Source of the DNA: an uncultured Mucilaginibacter sp. | Lineage (GTDB): Bacteria; Bacteroidota; Bacteroidia; Sphingobacteriales; Sphingobacteriaceae | Direction of reading: 5' to 3' | DNA length: 5,041 nucleotides | Assembly (NCBI GenBank): GCA_946479225.1 | Contig: CAMLFI010000240.1 | Location: forward strand, 1 to 5,041 | In this document: piece by piece, positions 1 to 5,041 of the stretch | Layout: every line of letters begins with the position of its first letter | Numbering within the stretch: position 1 is the first letter of the stretch | Notes under the pieces: model-generated | The model's database searches: none | Seen by the model: the letters and a program-made list of their open reading frames with translations, nothing else | What the model was told of the DNA's origin: nothing | Program-made: the position numbers and the translations under genes

Positions 1-564
1 GTACTACCTGAGTATGCCTTTATAGGCCGCTCCAATGTGGGCAAGTCGTCGCTTATTAATATGCTCGCGGCAAAGAAGGGAATGGCGAAAACTTCGCAAA
101 CCCCCGGTAAAACGCAGCTCATTAACCATTTCCTGATCAACGATAACTGGTATATTGTCGATCTCCCCGGTTATGGTTATGCCCGCGTATCTAAAAACAA
201 AAAAGAAGACTGGAACAAGTTTATACGTACTTATTTGGATAAGCGTGAAAGCTTGCAATGCGTTATGGTGCTGATAGATAGCCGGCTTGAGCCGCAGAAG
301 ATAGATATTGAGTTCTGCAACTGGTTAGGCGAAAAAGGCTTGTCGTTTGTATTAGTATTTACCAAAGCCGATAAACAATCTGCTGTTAAAACAGACCAGA
401 ACGTAGCCAAATTTAAAAAGGCGCTGATGGCTACTTTTGAAGAGGTGCCGCCCTACTTTGTAACCTCATCAGAAACCCAAGATGGGCGCGACAAAGTACT
501 CGCGTTTATTGCCGATACCAACAGGCATTTTGTTGTGCCCCCGCAGCCAACCCAATATACATAG
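1..564 (+). CDS. engB: Ribosome biogenesis GTPase EngB (YihA/YsxC), 5'-truncated by window edge
   Basis: This is a TRAFAC-class GTPase needed for late assembly of the large ribosomal subunit in the cytoplasm. The reading frame is open from base 1 and ends in TAG, giving 187 visible residues; the family is about 200 long, so roughly 15-25 N-terminal residues lie outside the window. All G motifs are visible, numbering from the first codon: G1 GRSNVGKS at 9-16, the switch I/G2 region TPGKT at 34-38, G3 DLPGYG at 54-59 (the EngB signature), G4 TKAD at 121-124, and G5 SSE at 156-158. The internal GTG at 37 lies within the P-loop and cannot be the true start. There is no obvious hairpin terminator after the stop, and the next gene has its own promoter candidate. 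The family assignment is firm. The essential role is known for the family and not shown here. Confidence 0.96.
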   Translation, partial: VLPEYAFIGRSNVGKSSLINMLAAKKGMAKTSQTPGKTQLINHFLINDNWYIVDLPGYGYARVSKNKKEDWNKFIRTYLDKRESLQCVMVLIDSRLEPQKIDIEFCNWLGEKGLSFVLVFTKADKQSAVKTDQNVAKFKKALMATFEEVPPYFVTSSETQDGRDKVLAFIADTNRHFVVPPQPTQYT

Positions 565-586
565 GCTGGTAAAATGTAAATCAACA

Positions 587-619
587 CTTGTTTTTATGAA
601 TATAATTGTGCTACCTTGC
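587..619 (+). promoter_or_regulatory. Bacteroidota-type promoter for the cold-shock gene
   Basis: A -33-like CTTG at 587-590 is separated by 21 bases from TACCTTGC at 612-619. The latter fits the Bacteroidota -7 element TAnnTTTG with the G one position early. Transcription would begin around 625, giving a short leader of about 16 bases that is A-rich and has no Shine-Dalgarno sequence, as is common in this phylum. Called by eye from the consensus; no transcript evidence. Confidence 0.5.
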
Positions 620-640
620 GCACTTTAAAATAAAAATATA

Positions 641-832
641 ATGCAAGAAGGAACAGTAAAATTTTTCAATGAAACAAAAGGATTTGGTTTTATCACCCCT
701 AACGGTGGTGGTGCAGATGTATTTGTTCATTCAACAGGTCTAATCGATGAAGTTCGTGAAAATGATAAAGTGGAGTTTGAAGTAGAGAACGGCAGAAAAG
801 GCCTAAATGCGGTAAATGTAAAGGTTATTTAA
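641..832 (+). CDS. Cold-shock domain protein (CspA family)
   Basis: A 63-residue single cold-shock domain. It is a small cytoplasmic OB-fold protein that binds single-stranded RNA or DNA and acts as an RNA chaperone. RNP1 is seen as KGFGFI at residues 13-18 and RNP2 as VFVH at 27-30; the opening [15 protein letters not shown] is typical. The CspA tryptophan of KWFN is phenylalanine here (F8-F9), a common substitution in Bacteroidota homologues. Length is slightly below the 66-70 of proteobacterial CspA but complete, ending in NAVNVKVI. The start is the only reasonable ATG and follows an A/T-rich leader. The gene appears monocistronic, with its own promoter candidate upstream and a strong terminator 25 bases after the stop. 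Whether it is cold-inducible cannot be told from sequence; the leader is too short for the long thermosensing 5' UTR of E. coli cspA. Confidence 0.96.
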   Translation: MQEGTVKFFNETKGFGFITPNGGGADVFVHSTGLIDEVRENDKVEFEVENGRKGLNAVNVKVI

Positions 833-857
833 TTATAATATTACCATTAAACGTATC

Positions 858-889
858 ACATCCGCCCCAAAAAGGCGGATGTTTTTTTT
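858..889 (+). terminator. Intrinsic terminator of the cold-shock gene
   Basis: A 9-bp perfect stem, ACATCCGCC (858-866) with GGCGGATGT (874-882), encloses a 7-base loop and runs into eight T residues at 882-889. It is GC-rich and correctly placed after the cold-shock gene stop. Confidence 0.93.
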
Positions 890-1010
890 GCGCCCTATTT
901 TAGTTTACACGCTTGATTCCTAAAGGGATTTATAGACACTTTATAGCAAAAGTGTAGCTTTTTATAAAATTTTTTATTCGTTACGGCGCGAAAAAGGCGG
1001 ACTTAAGCCT
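890..1010. other. Non-coding gap with a weak AT-rich hairpin and phased TTTATA repeats
   Basis: No reading frame is supported here. A 7-bp hairpin is visible, ACACTTT (936-942) with AAAGTGT (949-955) and a 6-base loop, followed by AGCTTTTT, so a weak second terminator is possible. TTTATAG occurs at 929-935 and 940-946, and TTTATAA at 961-967, so the copies start 11 and 21 bases apart, close to one and two helical turns. AAGGC (994-998) can pair with GCCTT (1007-1011). None of these is strong enough to name as an RNA gene or a known regulatory site. Confidence 0.3.
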
Positions 1011-1026
1011 TGGCATTGTTGTTGTG
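1011..1026 (+). promoter_or_regulatory. Possible sigma-54-like promoter of the ytxH-family gene
   Basis: TGGCAT (1011-1016), five bases, then TTGTG (1022-1026) resembles the sigma-54 pattern TGGCAC-N5-TTGCA. The -24 GG is intact, but the -12 GC is GT. A start near 1036-1038 would give a leader of about 20 bases to the ATG at 1059. The competing reading is a vegetative promoter using TTGG at 1010-1013 with TATATA at 1031-1036, which has a poor spacing and sequence for this phylum. Confidence 0.3.
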
Positions 1027-1058
1027 TCGGTATATACAACTACAAAACGAAAAACATT

Positions 1059-1433
1059 ATGAAAGATCAATCAAGAGTTATAGCGGCACTATTAATTGGC
1101 GCTGCGGCAGGTGCTGTATTGGGATTGTTATTTGCACCCGATAGCGGAGAAGGAACCAGAGGGTCTATTGGTAATTTAGCTACCGATTTGGCCGGCAAAG
1201 CCAGAGACAGAGCCAATGAGTTAAAAGATTATGGCAACAATGCTGTTGACAAGGTAAAATCAAGGTTTAACAGCGCTGCTGATGACCTTTACAATTACAG
1301 AGACGGCGTTGAAGGTGATGTGCGTAACAAAGCGAACAATGTTGCAAACGATGTGAGAGATCACGTAGACAATGCAAAATCAAGAGTAAAAAGCACTGCC
1401 GACAATGTAAACGATTCTATACAACAAGCGTAA
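1059..1433 (+). CDS. YtxH-family membrane-anchored stress protein with 11-residue repeats
   Basis: A 124-residue protein with two parts. Residues 7-25 form a glycine/alanine-rich hydrophobic segment (starting VIAALLIGAAAG) leading into LLFAPDSGEGTR (23-34), the hallmark of the YtxH family (gas-vesicle/general-stress-like proteins). This would anchor the N terminus in the inner membrane. The remainder is hydrophilic, rich in Asn, Asp, Lys, Arg and Ala, and organised as about seven consecutive 11-residue units starting at L44, L55, V66, L77, V88, V99 and V110, with I121 opening an eighth. These suggest a long amphipathic helix or a LEA-like disordered region. The family is linked to general stress and envelope conditions, but its biochemical role is unknown. 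The leader is A-rich without a Shine-Dalgarno sequence. The gene is flanked by terminators on both sides, so it is probably monocistronic. Confidence 0.88.
   Translation: MKDQSRVIAALLIGAAAGAVLGLLFAPDSGEGTRGSIGNLATDLAGKARDRANELKDYGNNAVDKVKSRFNSAADDLYNYRDGVEGDVRNKANNVANDVRDHVDNAKSRVKSTADNVNDSIQQA
1188..1430 (+). repeat. Run of hendecad (11-residue, 33-base) repeats within the YtxH-family protein
   Basis: From residue 44 the translation can be stacked in rows of eleven without gaps: L44, L55, V66, L77, V88, V99, V110 and I121 all fall in column 1. Columns 5 (A,G,F,R,A,V,A) and 8 (R,A,A,V,V,A,V) are also mostly small or hydrophobic, and columns 10-11 are mostly D/N/S or charged. Residues 63-79 and 103-119 are visibly similar (VDxxKSRxxSxADxxxx). 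The DNA units are diverged, so this is an ancient protein repeat and not a recent tandem duplication. Confidence 0.7.
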
Positions 1434-1452
1434 GGCTCCAACCAATAAACAG

Positions 1453-1489
1453 AAAAAGCGATGGATTTAAAAACCCATCGCTTTTTTTT
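1453..1489. terminator. Bidirectional intrinsic terminator between convergent genes
   Basis: GCGATGG (1458-1464) pairs with CCATCGC (1475-1481) around a 10-base loop. The stem extends through AAAAA (1453-1457) pairing with TTTTT (1482-1486). The eight-T run at 1482-1489 serves the plus-strand YtxH gene, and the A run at 1453-1457 gives a U run for the minus-strand gap operon. One structure thus ends both converging transcripts. Confidence 0.92.
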
Positions 1490-1499
1490 ATGTCCATAA

Positions 1500-1511
1500 C
1501 GCCCGAAGGCG
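1500..1511 (-). other. UUCG-capped hairpin just downstream of gap
   Basis: On the minus strand this reads CGCC-UUCG-GGCG, a 4-bp GC stem closed by the extra-stable cUUCGg tetraloop, 8 bases after the gap stop codon. It has no U run of its own and lies just before the shared terminator. A likely role is to protect the 3' end of the gap operon mRNA or to support termination. Confidence 0.5.
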
Positions 1512-1519
1512 CGAGGATA

Positions 1520-3368
<1,849 letters not shown>

Positions 3369-4355
3369 TTATATGGATAAAACATCAACCATTTGCAACA
3401 GGTCATCCTCCAGTTTAAACTGATGATCTGTTAAGGCTTCAACAAGGGAAGTAGTTTTTATAACGTTAGCCTCAAGTCCAACCATTTCCTGCGTGTGTCC
3501 CGCTATCAAGGCGTTAACAGCGGCGTAGCCCAACCTACTACCTAAAACACGGTCAAAACTGCTTGGCGAACCTCCCCTTTGCAGGTGGCCCAAAACAGTA
3601 ACTTTAATATCGTAATTGGTGATCTGCTGTTTTACTTTTTTAGCCAGGTCATAAATATTACCGCTTTTATCGCCTTCGGCAACAATTACTATACTTGATG
3701 ATTTTTTGTTAACCTCGCCATTTTTAAGCAATTCTATCAACTCATCAATTGCGGTTGATTTTTCGGGCAGTAAAATACCTTCAGCGCCGCAGGCAATACC
3801 TGCCCGCAAAGCAATAGCGCCCGAGTCGCGGCCCATTACCTCGATAAAAAACAAACGATCATGCGAGTCTGCAGTATCACGAATTTTATCAATAGCTTCA
3901 ATAACTGTGTTAGTGGCCGTGTCAAACCCAAGGGTATAAGTTGAGCCATACAGGTCGTTATCAATTGTACCCGGTATACCCATCACTTTTATGTCCGGAT
4001 ATTCCTGCGAAAATTTAAGCGCGCCGGTAAAAGTTCCGTCTCCACCTATTACAACTAACGCATCAATACCGTGTTCCTTCAAATTATTATAAGCCGTTTG
4101 CCTGCCCTCCGGAGTACGAAATTCCATGCAACGTGCGGTCTTTAAAATGGTGCCCCCCAGGTTTAGAATATTACTTACCGAACGGGTTTCCATATCGTAC
4201 ATATCATTCTCTATCAACCCTTTATAGCCCTGCCTTATGCCTACAACACTTATACCGTTGTAAATAGCTGTACGCACTACAGCCCTGATGCACGGGTTCA
4301 TTCCGGGGGCATCGCCACCGGAAGTAAGTACACCAAGTTTTAAAATTTTTTGCAT
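3369..4355 (-). CDS. pfkA: ATP-dependent 6-phosphofructokinase
   Basis: This phosphorylates fructose 6-phosphate to fructose 1,6-bisphosphate, the committing step of glycolysis, as a cytoplasmic tetramer. From the chosen start it has 328 residues (E. coli PfkA has 320). Motifs seen: GVLTSGGDAPGMN (8-20, ATP site); GGDGTF (104-109), where the glycine after Asp marks ATP rather than PPi use; PGTIDND (128-134) with catalytic Asp132, again the ATP-type PG rather than PK; MGRDSG (174-179) in the sugar-phosphate site; and LGHLQRGGSPSSFDR near the C-terminal third. An in-frame ATG at 4382 would add nine residues, but the 4355 start is preferred. It has a GAGG Shine-Dalgarno 8 bases upstream, it matches the usual family N terminus, and the upstream ATG abuts the inferred -7 element. 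It is the first gene of the operon pfkA - ASKHA protein - gap. Confidence 0.97.
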   Translation of the reverse strand: MQKILKLGVLTSGGDAPGMNPCIRAVVRTAIYNGISVVGIRQGYKGLIENDMYDMETRSVSNILNLGGTILKTARCMEFRTPEGRQTAYNNLKEHGIDALVVIGGDGTFTGALKFSQEYPDIKVMGIPGTIDNDLYGSTYTLGFDTATNTVIEAIDKIRDTADSHDRLFFIEVMGRDSGAIALRAGIACGAEGILLPEKSTAIDELIELLKNGEVNKKSSSIVIVAEGDKSGNIYDLAKKVKQQITNYDIKVTVLGHLQRGGSPSSFDRVLGSRLGYAAVNALIAGHTQEMVGLEANVIKTTSLVEALTDHQFKLEDDLLQMVDVLSI

Positions 4356-4362
4356 CGTTTTT

Positions 4363-4367
4363 ACCTC
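4363..4367 (-). promoter_or_regulatory. Shine-Dalgarno sequence setting the pfkA start
   Basis: The minus strand reads GAGGT ending 7 bases before the ATG at 4355-4353. Such sites are uncommon in Bacteroidota and are absent from the other genes here. It favours the shorter pfkA start over the upstream in-frame ATG at 4382. Confidence 0.6.
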
Positions 4368-4381
4368 AGTAATAATTTGCA

Positions 4382-4413
4382 CGAATATAAGGTGTGAAAA
4401 TTACACCATTAAA
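4382..4413 (-). promoter_or_regulatory. Promoter of the pfkA-ASKHA-gap operon
   Basis: On the minus strand, TTTA (4413-4410) is followed by a 20-base spacer and TATATTCG (4389-4382). This fits the Bacteroidota TTTG-N19-21-TAnnTTTG pattern with one mismatch in each box. Transcription would start near 4375, giving a leader of about 20 bases. The whole spacer is occupied by the palindrome at 4391-4407, which suggests repressor control. Confidence 0.55.
4391..4407. promoter_or_regulatory. 17-bp palindromic operator candidate between divergent units
   Basis: The sequence GGTGTGAAAATTACACC has perfect 5-bp arms, GGTGT and ACACC, separated by 7 bases. Inside the arms A4397 also pairs with T4401. 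The arm centres are 12 bp apart. It lies wholly in the spacer of the pfkA promoter and upstream of the divergent Nudix-regulator gene. Regulators of the NrtR/AraR type commonly bind palindromes next to their own gene, so that neighbour is the first candidate to bind here; this is inference. Confidence 0.6.
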
Positions 4414-4429
4414 TTTATTTTTATTTATT

Positions 4430-4461
4430 TTTGGTACCGCTAATTGTTGTGCGTACTTTAA
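4430..4461 (+). promoter_or_regulatory. Promoter candidate for the Nudix-type regulator
   Basis: TTTG at 4430-4433, a 20-base spacer and TACTTTAA at 4454-4461 fit the Bacteroidota consensus, except that the final G is A. The start would be near 4467, about 15 bases before the TTG at 4482. A competing -7 element, TATTTTTG at 4426-4433, is a perfect TAnnTTTG but lacks a TTTG at the right distance; its -33 region would fall on the palindrome. Confidence 0.4.
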
Positions 4462-4481
4462 AAACTTTAAATATTACCAGT

Positions 4482-5041
4482 TTGGAAGATAACACTCATG
4501 CCTTTAATTCTATATTTTCTATTGACTGCCTTGTATTTGGATACGATGCCGGCGAACTGAAAATATTACTGATTGAAAGAAACGAAGAGCCCTTTAAGGA
4601 TTGGTACGCCCTGCCGGGTTACATTGTAAAACAAGAAGAAAGCCTTGATGACGCGGCCGAACGTATCTTATATGAGCTTACCGGCTTGCGCGATCTGCCG
4701 ATGAAGCAGTTTCATACCTTTGGCGAAGTTGACAGACACCCTAAGGGCCGGGTAATTACCGTTGGTTATTATGCGCTGATACGCATAACCGGACAAAAGG
4801 AATTGCGGTCAATTAGTTCAATGGCGCGGAAAGCGTTTTGGCACCCGGTGAAAACTCTGCCTAAACTGGCTTTCGACCACAGCGATATTTTTCATACAGG
4901 CTTTGCCAAAATACGCCGTAGGTTAACCCATCAGCCAATAGCGTTTGATCTGTTGCCCGAAAAATTTACCTTAACGCAATTACAAGGACTTTACGAAGCC
5001 ATACTGGATAAAAAGCTGGATAAACGCAACTTCCGCAAAAA
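4482..5041 (+). CDS. NrtR/AraR-type transcriptional regulator: degenerate Nudix domain plus winged helix (3'-truncated)
   Basis: An open frame of 186 codons from TTG at 4482 runs off the window; the family is usually about 220-240 residues. Residues 11-110 form a Nudix fold beginning IFSIDCLVFGYDAGELKILL. The Nudix box runs from G46 to L69. Its catalytic part reads RILYELTGL (61-69) where hydrolases have REUxEExGU, so two of three metal-binding glutamates are lost (I62, L66) and hydrolysis is unlikely. GRVITVGYYALI (89-100) is typical of the regulator branch. At the C terminus, FTLTQLQGLYEAIL (162-175) and DKRNFRKK (180-187) match the winged-helix part of NrtR-like regulators; the last codon is cut. 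No in-frame ATG exists at the N terminus. TTG at 4482 fits the family length and the promoter, while GTG at 4449 is the alternative and would add 11 residues. It is divergent from pfkA and may control it; the ligand is unknown. Confidence 0.88.
   Translation, partial: MEDNTHAFNSIFSIDCLVFGYDAGELKILLIERNEEPFKDWYALPGYIVKQEESLDDAAERILYELTGLRDLPMKQFHTFGEVDRHPKGRVITVGYYALIRITGQKELRSISSMARKAFWHPVKTLPKLAFDHSDIFHTGFAKIRRRLTHQPIAFDLLPEKFTLTQLQGLYEAILDKKLDKRNFRK

Noticed and set aside
4..258. 84-codon minus-strand frame opposite engB
   Set aside because: It overlaps a clear GTPase gene on the other strand, shows no recognisable domain and has no promoter or start context.
565..640. Riboswitch or long thermosensing leader before the cold-shock gene
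   Set aside because: The inferred leader is only about 16 bases and no stable structure is visible.
869..1001. 11-base direct repeat AAAAAGGCGGA at 869-879 and 991-1001, considered as a possible antiterminator arm
   Set aside because: The second copy lies far downstream of the terminator and could not pair before termination; a short A-plus-GC word can recur by chance.
3706..3939. 77-codon plus-strand frame inside pfkA
   Set aside because: It lies antisense to conserved pfkA sequence and its low-complexity translation has no domain.
4356..4382. Nine-residue N-terminal extension of pfkA from the ATG at 4382
   Set aside because: It overlaps the inferred -7 element, lacks a Shine-Dalgarno sequence and is not typical of the family; the ATG at 4355 has a GAGG site.

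Overview
The window looks like a chromosomal segment from a member of the Bacteroidota, most likely Sphingobacteriaceae (Mucilaginibacter or Pedobacter type). This is inferred from three things: the protein styles (a 63-residue cold-shock protein with KFFN in place of KWFN, and a Nudix-type transcription regulator), promoter candidates of the TTTG-N19-21-TAnnTTTG class, and A-rich start regions mostly lacking Shine-Dalgarno sequences. Nothing in it looks like a prophage, insertion sequence or CRISPR array, and base composition is even throughout.

Layout. Positions 1-564 (+) hold most of the ribosome-assembly GTPase EngB, cut at its 5' end by the window edge. A promoter leads into a small cold-shock protein (641-832, +), which ends in a strong intrinsic terminator (858-889). 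A 169-base stretch with weak hairpins and a possible sigma-54-like promoter precedes a YtxH-family membrane-anchored stress protein (1059-1433, +). Its tail is a run of 11-residue repeats. A bidirectional terminator (1453-1489) separates it from the convergent minus-strand operon.

The minus-strand operon, read from 4355 down to 1520, is pfkA (6-phosphofructokinase), then a BadF/N-acetylglucosamine-kinase-like ASKHA protein, then gap (glyceraldehyde-3-phosphate dehydrogenase). The junctions are 0 and 4 bases, so the three are almost certainly co-transcribed. The two enzymes carry out the committing step and the oxidative step of glycolysis. The middle protein keeps the family fold motifs but has lost the phosphate-1 aspartate, so it may be a sensor or pseudokinase rather than an active kinase.

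Divergent from this operon, and running off the right edge (about 4482 to 5041, +), is a regulator with a degenerate Nudix domain and the start of a C-terminal winged-helix domain (NrtR/AraR type). A 17-bp near-perfect palindrome (4391-4407) lies inside the spacer of the inferred pfkA promoter, between the two divergent transcription units. The most interesting hypothesis in the window is that this Nudix-type regulator binds the palindrome to control a glycolytic operon that also carries a possible pseudokinase. The parts are seen in the sequence; the regulatory circuit is inference.
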